From Sisyra terminalis (lineage: Eukaryota; Arthropoda; Insecta; Neuroptera; Sisyridae): DNA of 64,000 bases. The notes below the pieces were generated by a model, which saw nothing but the letters and a program-made list of their open reading frames with translations, was not told where the DNA came from and made no database searches. Shown here in pieces: positions 48,088 to 60,947 of the stretch (position 1 is the first letter of the stretch; every line of letters starts with the position of its first letter). The translations under genes and the position numbers were made by a program. Where the stretch lies: contig OY292275.1 in the NCBI GenBank assembly GCA_958496175.1, positions 18,166,001-18,230,000 on the forward strand, read 5' to 3'.

Positions 48088-48807
48088 GGAGGGTTTCTCC
48101 CGAGTGATGAGTTATAAAATAATTTTATTTTGACCTTTTTGGCCTAAATTGTTTTCTTAATCTAAACCATAATCATTGCTTCCTGAACCATATCAAGAAT
48201 ATGGTGGTAAAGTGATTCGTTAAAATTGAAAGTCGTTACAAAGATATAAAGGTCGTTATAATTTTTACCGTAATTGAAACTTTAAGCGCGTTTTTCTTAA
48301 AATTCTGTTTTTAAAATTTGGCCATCATATTTCGAGAACGGTTGCACCGATTGATTTTCAATTTATAAGGTAGACTCAGCTTATGTAAAAGCACAGAATG
48401 AACTAAATTCATCGAAAAATTCCGAATATTTCTATTTTTTTTATATAACAAAACATAGCAAAAAAAAAAAAACAAAATTGCAACTTTTTCTTCAAAAATC
48501 TGCCAAAAATTGATTTTTAAATATCTTCAATTAGTTCTAGCTCTTTCCAGGTTTTAGGCTTACAACTTAAACCATCATTTTTTTTAAATTGAGATAAAGA
48601 AATCAACCTAAATACATTTTTTGGAGACGAAAGACTTCGGAGTGCTATAACTCATGTTCTACTGAAAATTTTTGGTTAAAATGTATATTGATACGCTTTA
48701 ATAAATATAAACAAATGATAAAAACCCAAAGTTCGATATTTTCATTGGTTTACAAAAATGATTCCTAAAATATGCTCAAAAATCGGCTCTCACGAGGGAA
48801 TACCCAG
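48088..48807. mobile_element. piggyBac-like non-autonomous element (720 bp, TTAA-flanked)
   Basis: TTAA at 48084-48087 and at 48808-48811 flank imperfect inverted ends. The left reads GGAGGGTTTCTCCCGAGTGA. The right, inverted, reads CTGGGTATTCCCTCGTGAGA. TTAA is the piggyBac target site. The interior has words such as ATATTTCGAGAACGGTTGCA but no transposase. TTAA is frequent in AT-rich DNA, so the similar ends carry most of the weight. Confidence 0.5.
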
Positions 48808-51501
48808 TTAAGAAAATAGCCGTCGAAATAGTGCGGAAGCTGAAAGAACACAACCATTATCCTGATTTTCAATGTTCAGTAAAAAAAAAATGTTTTTAAT
48901 TTTATTTGGAACATATTTAATAAAAAGCAATCCAAACAATTAAGAACCTTAACCAAATAGCAACTTGATAACTTATAAGGGGCTCTTTGGGTTTCGTTTT
49001 TTTCCTTCATTCGGTATTATTCTTAAGAGGGATTTTTTTTGGATCTCATTTCTTCACACCCTTAATTTTCCTCATTGCCTTTGTATCTCCAAATATTGTT
49101 CGTAGGCCAGTGAGTACCACCGATTCGTGGTGACCCAGAATATTCCTTTAATTTTCCTTATTCCCAACTTCAAAAACAAACTCTCATTCCCAGAATCGTT
49201 TAATTAGTGGATGACTAAATCAGTAAGCGTACATTTTAAGTTTTTCCATATTTATCTGCTTTGGATGATATTTTCCACTACCAGAAAATGAGCTTTCAGA
49301 AAACGTATATTCTAAAACGTAAAACAAAGTGGTCTACAACGACTCCTAAATGTCGATTTCGAATTTCAAGGATTTTATACCATTGAAATTATAATATGGA
49401 ATAAAACGTAAATGGGGTGCCACAGATGCTTTCTATTAAAGCTCATAACGATAATCAGTTAGCGGTTTACGCAATAAAAAGTTTCCTGATTTTCTAACAT
49501 AAAGTTTCAAGATTATTTGATTCTCAACAATTTTAATTAATAATTTTGACATACTTTATTGAAATTATTTTATAACTACTGAATATCAGGGGGAAAAAGA
49601 AATCAAAGCTTTGTTAATAGCTTTGATATAATTCAGAGCAAATTTAGATTTTTTTCAACTTAAACAGATATTTATATAATAATAAATATTATATTTCAAA
49701 AAGAAAAAAAATACATTTAGCAAAGCGCTAAATGCAAATAATTTTTATACTGCAATTTCATTTTAAACAAAGCTTTTTATTCCGGATTCCACCGCATTGC
49801 AGACTTTTAGTTTTCTTTATGTCTTTCAAAAAGAAAAAAATATGCATTCTAATAATTTAAACATAATGAAAACCAGAGAACGAAGTTTGCAATTTTGAGA
49901 TAATATTTACTTATTTACTTTGAATTTTGCAATTTGCAAATAATCAAATAAAGAGCACTCTGTTCAAATAATGAATTCATAGTTTAACTTTAAGCTTTAC
50001 ATAATGTCTATACGGCAACGATCGCATGACATGATTAATTTTGAAATTAATATTTAAAAAACGAAAATTATTTATATAAAATAAATTGACACAACTAAAA
50101 AATATATATTGTGTGTGTTTCGTTGTGAGGAGATTATTTAATTATTTGATTACTTAAACACGTAATTCTTATGTAAAATTACGAACTTTTTCAAAATAAT
50201 ATGTAATTTCTACATAAAAAAGTTTTGCATAACTGTACTCGTACGGAAAGTATTAACGAATTTTACCTTTTTTTTTTAAATGATGTTTCGTAATGATCCA
50301 ATAATTATAATTTATCCTTTAAAGCTTGTGGTACGAGAATAGTGTTTCATAACAATTACACTTTGTGCACTGAATTAGTAATAGTAGTCCACATTGTTAG
50401 TTTTGTAAAAAAATCACAAGAGAAGAGATAGAGCACTTCGTTTAGTGTCGTTTGACAATATAGGAATTAATTTCGAAAGATAAAACCACTTGTAGGAAAA
50501 TAAATTGTAATGAAAATCGAATGACAATGCTTCGAAGAAACGAACAAGAATGAGTGGAGTAGTGGACTGAACGACACACAACGATGAAACTTGGTAGAAC
50601 ACTGAACTCATCTACGGTCGACACGTGTGTGTAGGTCGCGTGTCTCGGTACCTCTCGGGCTTCACCGTTTTATGTATACATAACAGACTTGTTATATGAA
50701 TCGACATTTATGAAACTCTTAAAATACAAATAATTTTAATTATTTTACCTATATTTCAGTAAAACAATACCTAGATTTACTAATTACCGAACGTTTTGCA
50801 CGTGTTTAACCAAATTTTGTTCTAAGTTTCAGTCAAAAAAAAAAAACTATTAATTTGCCAAACTATAATAACTTTGGTATTACATTTTTAGAATGGAAAC
50901 TTATTGTTAGATTAAAATGTTATAAGGCCTGCCTTTTTAAAATGTATAAATAATTCTAATTAATTTCAGTTATAGCACTTAAATCTGTTAACAAATAAGT
51001 CTTATACGCAAGAATAAGACAAAGAGTACTAAAGCATACATACTTGCTTTAACTAAGTTATTAAAATAATGATCAAGATTTTTGAATACTCTATGGATAC
51101 GAAAAACTTTATATCATCTAAGAATTTACCTTTGGTTAGTTTCCAACTCTAAAAAAAAGTAAATTAGAGTTCAAATTTTAAATTCCAAACACTAATTTTA
51201 ACAAATTTGGCCTTAAACTAATTAAATATCAAACTAAAGTATAATTTGAAGTTTGGTTTTTTAACATTTATTTTTTTCATTAAGAGGTTTACAAATATTT
51301 AAAAGTCTACAATAATGTTCATGACCCACTTTATGATATAGTGTAAGCTAAAAAATTCAAAATTGAGGGATGGCCCAGATCCTTTTATAATTACTTTATA
51401 ATCCCTTAGTTACTCTTTTCATATAAGTCATAAATGAAGAGATCGAAATAAAATTTTATTTCATGTTAAAATTTCAGACCCTTGGTGATAACAGTTTAAT
51501 T
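48808..51501. other. AT-rich stretch with one promoter-like island
   Basis: No gene is recognised. The block 48990-49240 is less AT-rich and may be an unclassified repeat. The island at 50400-50660 is listed separately. Confidence 0.5.
50400..50660 (-). promoter_or_regulatory. Promoter-like, CpG-containing island (minus strand)
   Basis: Read on the minus strand this block has two TTCAGT initiator-like motifs (50601-50606 and 50576-50581). CG-rich sequence lies upstream (CACACGTGTCGACCG, CGAGAGGTACCGAGACACGC), with a C/T-rich leader-like stretch downstream. The style is that of an insect 5' end. It lies about 12 kb upstream of the LONRF start codon on the same strand. LONRF seems to need a spliced 5' UTR, so it could be the LONRF promoter and first exon, but that link is inference only. 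Two short open frames here (65 and 60 codons) are not supported. Confidence 0.3.
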
Positions 51502-51880
51502 CAAATTCTCAGAGGACTATGATCAAAATAAGCAGTTAAAACTTGATTTTTATTCGCGACGTTTCGACCCCTTTATTGAGCCTTCCTCAGGCGTTCATAA
51601 ACAATCGCTTTAACTTTGTCAACAATAATCCTTGTCATGATTCATTTTTATAGATACGATACAGTCGATAAAGCAATAATAAAAACTTCCAAGATACATA
51701 CAATTTCAAGAAAAAATAAATAAAAATCAGTTAAAAATGATACTCTCTAAACCTAACCGCTCAGCATTGCTGAATCTCTCAGAGATGAACGCCTGAGGAA
51801 GGCTCAATAAAGGGGCTTCAAGGTCGCAAATAAAATCAAGTTTTAACTGCTTATTTTGATTATAGTCCTCTGAGAATTTG
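51502..51880. mobile_element. MITE with about 96-bp inverted repeats
   Basis: The left arm 51502-51597 (CAAATTCTCAGAGGACTATG onward) is repeated inverted at 51785-51880 with few differences, and about 187 bp lie between. Each arm contains the words GAACGCCTGAGGAAGGCTC and AATAAAGGGG. In the left arm, on the minus strand, these continue TCGAAACGTCGCG; in the right arm they have decayed. No target duplication was clear and no protein is encoded. Confidence 0.8.
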
Positions 51881-52350
51881 TAATAAAAAAAATAAATAAA
51901 ATTTTACAAACAAAAGAATAAATATTGCCAGATTTTTTAACATCCCATCTTTCAAAATACTTAGTTGACTATCTTTTATTGACATTGTAAGTAAATACAA
52001 ATAGAACAATCCAAAATTTTGCAGAAACATAATAATTCCTCGAAAAAAAATCATGTAAAACAAATGATCAAGACTCACAAGCTTCATTGTTCAAAAGTTA
52101 TCACATCTCATGAAAAGCCAAGTCTGTAAGTTGTAATTCTAAATACCCTAATTTTTTGTCAAAAAATTTGACTTAATCGACCATAGAGTTGTTTCATGAT
52201 ACAACAATATAAATTAAAAAAATAATATAAATTAAATTATAATCTTTTCAAACTCTAAGCGACGGCACTTTGTTTCCACTTATTTCGTGGCCATCGTTTA
52301 CACTCCCGTGGAGTTTATAGTACGAATTGAATTCAACAATGTTAAATGTA
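51881..52350. other. AT-rich spacer, nothing recognised
   Basis: The 75-codon minus-strand frame at 51860-52087 starts in the MITE arm and has no recognisable content. Confidence 0.5.
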
Positions 52351-52514
52351 AGTCTACTAGTGGCCGAGTGGTCAAGGTAACCACTTCAAAAACTGGTAAT
52401 TGTTGGGTTCGTTCCTCGTTTCAAGCAAATGTTCGATATTTCTCAATTACGGATTTTTATAAAACCCTAACGACCTTAGTAGTTATAAATGGTAACGACA
52501 AGGAAAAAAAATAT
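52351..52514 (+). mobile_element. tRNA-derived SINE, copy 5
   Basis: CTACTAGTGGCCGAGTGGTC (A box), ACTTCAAAAACTGGTAATTG, B box GGGTTCGTTCCTCG, body AATGTTCGATATTTCTCAAT, then GGATTTTTATAAAACCC and TTAGTAGTTATAAATGG with a short A-rich tail. The 76-codon open frame over it is a shadow. Confidence 0.85.
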
Positions 52515-55500
52515 TGAATGCTGTATAATGCAATTCTTCTTAGAAACAGCAAAGCCATACTTTTTGACAAAGGCAAAGGAATTGCTTTTTAAAGTTCCCA
52601 TTTTTTAAATATAAAATCGTTGGTTTTATTTCAAATTTAAATATTTTGGAATCAAAACGAATTTATTATTACAATAATTAACCCAATGACATTATTACAA
52701 TAGTAATAAAGACATAATATTTTATCATTAAATCAACGGATGGTGAGATATTTGCTTCAAATGTTTTCAAAACTTATTATTTAGATATGGACAATATTTT
52801 TTATGCAAAGATAAATTGAGATTAAATTATTACCTACATTTTATTAGGTTACGCAGATAAAGTCGCGATTATCAACTAAGGCAACTACTAACCATAACAG
52901 GAATATATAGAAGGAATATACAGGATATATATACAGGAATACATAAACCCCATGGATATCCGAAATTAAGGACACATACTTTAAGCTCCTATTCTTGAGA
53001 TTGAAATAAGACTTTTTTTAATAAGTACCTATATGTTCTAAAATTCATCCTCTAAAAACTGCAGCCATAAGTAGGCACCCAGGAAACACAATAAGCCTTG
53101 AGGCTGCAGTGCTGAGGCTTAATTAACTTCATCCTGGAAAACCTAGCTTAATGTTTTCTTATTACTTCGGTATTATTAAAAAAAGAGCCGCGAAAGGTTT
53201 AAAATTGTCAATTTTGTTCAAAATCAAACTAAAATAATGTTCTTTGTTACTAATAATCTTAAATTATACACCGTTTTTGTATATATAAATTTTGTATTTT
53301 GAGGATATTATAGAAATAAAAAATAATTCACGACATTGTTAATGTAAATACGATATTTGAATTATGTAATGTGAGTGTTTAGATTAGTATGCAAATAACC
53401 AATAAAAGATAAATACATATTGCTAAAATAAAATATATACAACAAACTTAATTTGTTTAAATTTAATAAAAGAAAAGGACTTATTTAATTTTTTTGACTA
53501 CAATACTTCGAAAAAAGATATCATATTCCCTAAGTATCATAAGTTTAGCAAATCCTACAATTATTATTATCAATAATTAAAAAAAAATTGAACTAAGCGG
53601 CAATCTACGAATAACATTTGTATATATCTTTGAAACATAAAACTATAAACCGGATTTGAAACAATTTAATCATTGCGTATGTTATATAATATTTTATCAT
53701 TTTTTTAATTGATTCAAAAATTACTATGATGTTAAGAAAAAAATTGGTACTTGAAAATCATCATTTGGAATGTATAAGTTCGCACCAGTAAATATTTACA
53801 TAAATGATGAATAAAATAAGCGATGTTACAAATGATTTTGGAAATATTTATACTGTCTTTTAATAAATACAAAATTTATGACTTTGATATGAAATTATTA
53901 AAGGATATCATTTCCACTAGAGCATATTTTTATGGAGACGAAAGGATATTTCTTGGGTAAACTCCTTATTTATTATCTTTCGTTTTTAATTTTTTTTTTT
54001 TTTGAAAGGAAAAAAATTCACAAAATATTTTTAAGTTCTTTTTCCTCTTTAAAATAAAAAAGAGCATACAGCAATAAAATATTTGTCTTTTTCTTGAAAT
54101 TTGCACCCTTACATAAGTCTTTTGTTAATCCATCTTATCAACAAATTATTATGATTATACATTTATGTAACTTTACAAGCAATAATAAAATAATTATTTT
54201 AAAAAAGAAAATTTACCATTACAAGTTAATAAAAAAAATTCTATATTATTGTTTAAACACTTGTTTTATAAATTAGTAAAAATAAAAGAAGAAAATGTTA
54301 GTTTAAAAATGATGAGAATTAAAAAAAAAAATAAACAAATAAAAATAAAATTGCTTTATTTATAAGATACTGTTGCTACGAAAATTGATAAGATTGTAAC
54401 ATAAATTGTTGTTCATCAAAAAATATTTAACTCTTATTAAGTTTATTTGAATACCTAAAAATAGAATTCAAATAATTTAAAATCACATGTCATCACTTAG
54501 TCATAACATAACATTAAACAATGAGATATTAAATTAAATTTAAACGAACAAAATAGCTTTATAAACCCATTTGTAGTAATCTCATTTTTTTTAAAATCTA
54601 ATTTTAAATTACATTAGTTAAATAGTTGAGGGCTTGCAATAGGTAGAAATTTTTTTAATTACATTTTTATATGACCCTAAGTGATGCTTTAATATTCATA
54701 TATTCATTACACAAAATCAACTCTATGAATTGCAGGTTGTTCTCAAATAAGGTCAATTTCTTATATAACCAACGTTGAAAGTATGTCAATTTTCAATATA
54801 AAGAAAATGCCCCTGGACGACACTAATACTATTTATATCAACTCATAACGAACAATGTAACACTTATTTATCAGAAGACAGAATAGGGATAAAGTTCCAG
54901 GAAAAATTTGTTACTGAAATTCCAAGAATCTTGAAATGAAAATAGGTATGGATTTTAAAAAATATCATTTCAATTGATTCCTTCTGAAGACAAAAGTTCA
55001 TATAATTTCGCATAATTATAGAATGGTCTGGAAGCGTATTAAAACGAAGCAGATAATAGATTTATTATCAAGTTCAAAAAAATTATAAAAAAACAAGTGC
55101 GTAGTAGAATACTTAACAAAAGTGATAATTTTAATAATTTCAAATTAAAATTTTCTTACAATATACTTTTGCTTATTGTTTTTTTATTAACCAGATAAAG
55201 AAATATTTATTAATTATTGTAAAAACTACTATAAATTATTCATGCAAATCATTCATTCACTAGGAATTGCATACGTTTTTAAAAATATTTTCTTTAAGTA
55301 AAGAAAAGTTTCGAAATTGGGAAGAAATGAAAATAAAAGGAACCGGTGGAGAAAAAACTCAATAAAATGATTTTTATGAGATCCAGATTTAAGACTTATT
55401 TCCGCAACGTTTTTATTTCCTACAAAATTCCAAATTCCTACAATTTCCTTTTATTTCCTACAAAAGATAGTAAGTAAAGCAATAGCAAAAACTATAAATA

Positions 55501-55806
55501 AATGGCTTCAAATTTAACAGTTCTTTTTAAATTTCTACATAATTTTTCAAGAACTATTTATTGATGCCTCACAGACTTACGTTTATTCAAAGGGGTTTTT
55601 CATACTAAAGGAGATCACGTGGTATCTCTATTTTAACATTTGCCTTTCAAATTTCAACCAACGAATATGGGATTTCTAATGCATAGTCTCCCATTAAAAT
55701 ACCTTTAAATACCTAACCATTAAACGTAAATTATATGGCAAAACGATAAGAAATTAAGATTTGCAATTTGATTATGTAACCCTATAAAGTGAGTATAAAA
55801 GTAAAA
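52515..55806. other. AT-rich stretch, no gene recognised
   Basis: No exon, RNA gene or mobile-element boundary is supported. There are a few long T or A runs (for example near 53990-54005). A less AT-rich patch at 53040-53160 remains unexplained. Confidence 0.55.
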
Positions 55807-56587
55807 TCTTTATATTATAAAAAAAAATTCTACACAAGTGCTTGTCACTGAACTCCTCTTAAGCCACCTATACTGTTGAAAATATGCATGTGTATTTGCG
55901 TGGGACCTTGGATGGTTTAAATTCTAAATTGAACCCTATATGTGAAAAGGGTGAAAAGAGAGAACAAAGTTTGTCTGATCGACAAACGAAATTTTGAATT
56001 TAATAATCAAAAAACCGTTAAACACGAAACAATATTACCGCTTATTTATACACATACATATACATAAATAAAATTGAAATGGCAAAGTGTGTAATGTTTG
56101 TAATGTAAAAATAACATCACTTTTTACTAAATACGAGTACATATCTCTGTTTTTGATATAATAAATTCTAACGATAGTTCAATTAAATTTTTAATCCCAT
56201 TTTAGAGTGAGTATTTGTTCCAAGAAGCTCTTATTCCAAATTTAAAGTTTGATTTTTTGTGTTAGTCTATATGTTTTTTTATCTAAAGAATTAATAAACC
56301 GATTTTTATGAAATTTGATATTTAGGTACAACACAAGGTTTTACTCACTAAGGGATATATCTAATTTCATAAAAATAATAAGGGAAGACATTCGCAACGT
56401 AAAAGTAAAGGGTGAAAACAAAATAATCTATATAGTTATGTGGTGTATCATTGGAAAGGATATAAAATACTTTTCTTACATTTTTTAAAATTCTAACTTA
56501 TCATTGTTAATGATTTCCTTACACCAATTATACCAGACGAAAGAAAAGCCAATGTTCGGGCTGAACAACGTTTGCCGGGCCCGCTAG
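55807..56587 (+). mobile_element. Complete non-autonomous Helitron (781 bp)
   Basis: The element begins TCTTTATATTATAAAA after an A and ends GGGCCCGCTAG before a T, as expected for A/T insertion of elements with 5' TC and 3' CTRR ends. Just before the end lies a decayed hairpin (GGCTGAACAACGTTTGCC, one bulge), the usual Helitron terminator. The early part (AACTCCTCTTAAGCC, GTGTATTTGCGTGGGACCTT) matches typical insect Helitron 5' regions and the fragment at 8815-8985. There is no Rep/helicase coding. Confidence 0.8.
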
Positions 56588-57850
56588 TTTCTATATATAA
56601 ATTTATTTATTGTATGTAGTGAAAAATAAAACATGAAGTTGAATATTATGAGTTTACACGTTTCTGATAACTTTAAACAATTCAACACTTTCCATGAACA
56701 TAATTAGCTTTTCATACAGCTATTATTTGATTAATTATAGTTTGTACATTTTCCAGTTCATACTAATTAATTAAGTATTAATAAACTTTAATATGTTCAT
56801 AGCAGTTACTCACTTTTGTTTGATTGGGACACTTAAAATTAATTTCAATAAATAAAATTAGCATTCACATCTGAAAACATAATCAAAAGCTCAAATACGT
56901 AGTTGTTTATGCAAAACGTTCATAATTAGCATTACACAATTTTCTAATTGTTCAACTTCACTTATGTGATTAATTTGAAAATACGTTTGTTTTTCATAAA
57001 ACATTTAGCTTGTTAAGATAATTGCGACGATATTAGAATTACATAAATTCTCAATTATAAATATCAATACATTTCATATTGCCAAAACATTTTACTCTAC
57101 AATGTAATTATATATACTTCTTACATGTTTCAACTTTGATACAAAAGACATAAAATATTTTATTTAATATTCAAAAAAAAATTATACTAAACCAATTACT
57201 ATTTATGTTATATAAATTTCAAATGCCAAAGTATTTTCCGTTATTTTCAAGGTTTTGTACAATTTTTTTATGGCTAAAGTGTTTTCTCTTAGCATAAATT
57301 CTAATGTAAGGATGCCTAAAGAATTATGTAAAAGTTTTTTTTTACTTAAAAAAATGTTACGTTTATCCTTGCACGTGATTAAAACAAGTTGTTAATGGGG
57401 AAAAATAATAATGTTTGTTTTCCATGGCATTTCAATAAAAGTTATAAAATATGCAATGATAAAGGAAAAAAATAAAAAATAAATACTTTTTATAGGTATA
57501 ATCGTGATTATAAAAATAGCTTTGACAAAAGAAAAGTAAGGGGATTTCAATTCATGTCTTGAAAGGGATATGAAAGGAAAAATAAGAATAGAAAATGTTT
57601 AAAAATAAGTTATGCACACATTTATTTAGGGTTTACTTGAAAGATTGTATGACGTAGAATCTCTTAGAATGTATAAAGGTCAGATACAACTTATTATATG
57701 ACAAAATCATTTGTTATAAATGCTATTAGAGCACAATTATTGTTACAGCACTAAATATAATGTTCATTATATTTTCCATTACCTAAGACTTTCTTGTATA
57801 ATATTGACTGATAAATATTGACTGATACAAGCCGTTCTTCATATTGTATA
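56588..57850. other. AT-rich spacer, nothing recognised
   Basis: No coding or structural feature can be supported. Confidence 0.6.
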
Positions 57851-57959
57851 CAGGGGGTCTCTAAACGATTCAAAAATTATAAATAACAATAAAAACGGAA
57901 AAAAAATGTTACCAATGTTCATTTATTGATATAAAAAAGTTATCCAAAATCATTGTTTT

Positions 57960-58200
57960 AAATATCACATCGGTTTTTTAAATGACGGTCATATACGTTT
58001 CAAACCTTGTGCGGATACTATCGAAAACTATTCAAAGAAGTGGTTGAGAAAGCATGCTTATCTTTTTTTTAATGTTGCTTCTTAAACTTACTAAATTTTG
58101 TGGGTTAGTTTCGTAAACAACAATTTTAAGATAATCTCAGAAGAATGCGATCAAGTGAGATTAAATCAGTGCTCTGTGGAAGTCACTTAATGTAACCATG
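57960..58200 (-). pseudogene. Mariner-superfamily transposase C-terminal relic
   Basis: The minus strand reads, with frameshifts and a stop, PQSTDLISLDRILL, then DYLKIVVYETNPQNLVSLRS followed by NIKKKI and IVFDSIRTRFETYM. This parallels the C-terminal part of a family of insect mariner-like transposases: PRSPDLTPLDFFLWGYLK, a V-Y-x-T segment, LRxxI, then a V-x-xxxxR segment. The first block includes the region of a DDE-site Asp. The protein is broken and the element cannot be autonomous. Confidence 0.7.
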
Positions 58201-58269
58201 TCACATATTTCGAAAAATTACTGAATTGCTGAATGGTATGCTCTGTTACCACTGTTGACTAAGTCACAA

Positions 58270-58740
58270 TTAAAGCGATCGAATCTTTCCAGACGAACTC
58301 TAAAATGGTCTACGAATGCAAAACACTCCTCATCCAGTTGGCGACGTCTATCATAGTAACAATGCTCGGGTGCCGGGGCATTCTAGCATTTTAGGTAACA
58401 AAAAAGCAAATGGGCTTGTAAAGGTAGGTTCAAGTATACCATTTATAGGTCCAGAATCAGTTGTAGGAGTGCCTAAGTGCATAACACTAAATCAAATAGC
58501 AGAAAGAACTCAAAATTAGCGAAATAAAATCCTGAAATATTTTCAAAGGTTCTGATAAAGAAACTTCTAAAAGATCATAATAAAAGATATCTAAACCTAG
58601 GAAGAAAAGATGTCAAAACGCTGGTAAGTCAATTAGCGTCAATTATAATTTGAGAAAGCACCTCCAAACTATTGGAAAAAATACAGAGTCTAGTGCATAT
58701 CTGAGGATTTGTGCCAAAAAATTTGATCATCACTGGAGCT
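58270..58740 (+). pseudogene. Jockey-type LINE fragment (RNase H end)
   Basis: Frames on the plus strand give SKMVYECKTLL, then RVPGHSSILGNKKANGL and KVGSSIPFIGPES. Further on come RKDVKTLVSQL and, after a frameshift, NYNLRKHLQTIGKN. This is the order of the RNase H domain end (VPGHSxIxGNExAD, GSSxPFxGPEP) and the region after it in insect Jockey-like non-LTR elements. The copy is frameshifted several times. It sits inside the mariner element. Confidence 0.75.
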
Positions 58741-59028
58741 GAATCTATCGTTATCGTTTTTAATAATTATTCTTACATTTTGAAGATTTGAACTTAAACG
58801 ATAAAAGCTAACCTTCTTTGTTAAAGAATTTTTGAAAAATACAAATATTTCAACAAAATCGATACATTTTTTGAGATCTACAACATTTGATTTGAAAAAT
58901 TTATGATTATTTCCTGAAGAGTTATTTTTAAATAAGCTTATTTTATCTCAATCAAATCCTATTTTTTCACCACCTAAACCAATTTTTAAACAAAAAAAAA
59001 AAATTGCTGAAAAAAATGAAATTAAATC

Positions 59029-59190
59029 CTACTGGTGGCCGAGTGGTCAAGGTGTTCACTCCAAAACTGGTAGGTGTTGGGTTCGATCTTCATATCGAGC
59101 AAATTTTCAATATTACGATTACGGACTTTTATTAGTTCTAGAGTCGCTAAAGACACTGTAATAGTTACAAAGCGATGGTACATTACAATT
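59029..59190 (+). mobile_element. tRNA-derived SINE, copy 6 (inside the mariner element)
   Basis: CTACTGGTGGCCGAGTGGTC (perfect A box), AAGGTGTTCACTCCAAAACT, B box GGGTTCGATCTTC, body GAGCAAATTTTCAATATTAC, ACGGACTTTTATTAG and AGAGTCGCTAAAGAC, tail TACAAAGCGATGG. This is one of the best-kept copies. The minus-strand 80-codon frame across it is a shadow. Confidence 0.9.
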
Positions 59191-59500
59191 AAAAAAATTA
59201 AGTTAAGATCATTGGGAGTAAAAGGTTTCACAACAGTAAAGGCGTAAGGGTTACATTTAAGCACCTATCACCTAAATGCACACATCATTCCCTTTCATCC
59301 CTTTAAAGATATTTTAACCCCTTAGAGTAATGAAAACTCAGTTGTAATACTACTGAATCTACTGCAAAACTTTTTTTCAAAATAGAGTTTAACTATGCTA
59401 ATGGTTCTAATTATAACGAGGCTGATTTTGTAGGTGATATCTCTGTTATTTGGACATATCGCATTGTTCTTGAAAGGTAAGATCGTTTTGAGACAACCTG

Positions 59501-60947
59501 TATTATCTGTGCTTTATATTTTCTGGTCCAATACGTGAACGGATGACATTATGGAATCAGACGAGTGAATAACAGTTACATAATGCATGAATCATATAAT
59601 CGTTTATAACACGTTATCTAAAATATGCTCGAATGCTTCTCGAGTATTATTTATACATTTTCATCTCACATAAATATTACTTATAACATTAATCGATAGA
59701 TATAAAATTCAAGGAATTTTATTTTGGTCAAATCTAAATATAATTCAAACAATACTGATTAAAAGCAACTGCTTGTTGAATAATACTCATTCAATTGCAA
59801 TTTGCGTTAGATGGATTTCCTTGTTTTTATTTCGACGTAATCTACATGAATAAAAACTTATCTATCTTCGTTACGAGCAGATTATCTGCAATCACGGCCA
59901 TTTTATATCAAACTTATGTAATTTAATTATAAGAATAAAACGACCTACAACGAAAAAGAAATATCACGTTTCATTCGACACATGATCCAACTAACAGCAA
60001 AATACGTATTGTAAAAACCACATTTTTTCCAATTTTCATTAAATTTTCATGACTAATTGTTGCATAACCGAATAAAAAATAGGTAACAACACGCGCTTGA
60101 ATAAAATATATATGCATATTAGGAATTAGAAAACGTTTTCAATAAAAATAACAAAAAATTTTGAATGTCAATGTCAGATAAAATAGGAAAGTATTTAACT
60201 ATTAACGCTTTTTTTCTCTTTCGATATTTTATTGTACAAATGAGAGGAGTTTAGTGCAAATTTTAAAATTCATATATGAAAAATAATTCCTTGCAAATAT
60301 TGACATTTTAATAAGGTAGTAGGCGTTTAAATTATTCGAATTTAATTTACATTAAAAATAAGTAATGTCAATTACGAAAAAGCTATAACTTATTAGAAAT
60401 TGTTAATAATTGACAAGTTAATAACTCATAATGATATGATCTTTGTTTTTTTTTTTTTTGCAAAATTGATGTCTGGTAAAATAACTACAAAAATCTAATT
60501 GCTTGAATAATAATGACATTCGAGATGACCATAATTTATAAAAACGAAGTTTTTCTGAAGATTTTTTTTTTTGCTATTATTTTAGTATTTGATTAAATTT
60601 TAGTCGTTATTAACAAGAAATAATATAATTGTAAAATATACGAATATTTCCATTTAAAAGGGTAGTGCTAAGGTCTCTTGAATACAATGATATAAAACAT
60701 AATTTTATTTATCAGTTTTTTTAAGTAATTACATCATTATGTAATAACGAATATTACGTCAAGAATAAACGTATAAAAAATAAATATTTTAAGCCTATTA
60801 ATTACTATTGACCGTCAATAATGTATAGGTCTTAGGTTCAAATCTCTTCAGGGAAAAAAAGATTTCTCAGTTTACTAAGTTATTATGGATCTTAGGTCCG
60901 TTGAGGGTCAAAAAACAAAAGAAAAACTAATATAAATATAGTACAGC
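59501..60947. other. AT-rich spacer with a possible SINE scrap
   Basis: Near 60809-60870 the words TTGACCGTCAATAATGTA, GGTCTTAGGTTCAAATCTC and TTTCTCAGTTTACTAAG echo the middle and B-box part of the SINE family, too decayed to delimit. Nothing else is recognised. Confidence 0.35.

Larger units (their letters stand above)
57851..59500 (-). mobile_element. Dead mariner-superfamily transposon containing a LINE fragment and a SINE
   Basis: The left end, after TA, reads CAGGGGGTCTCTAAACGATT. The right end, inverted and followed by TA, reads CAGGTTGTCTCAAAACGATC. Two ends with matching inverted repeats and TA flanks define a 1,650-bp element. Transposase remnants lie near the left end on the minus strand. 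A Jockey-type LINE piece (58270-58740) and a SINE (59029-59190) occupy much of the interior, interrupting the rest of the transposase. Confidence 0.7.
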
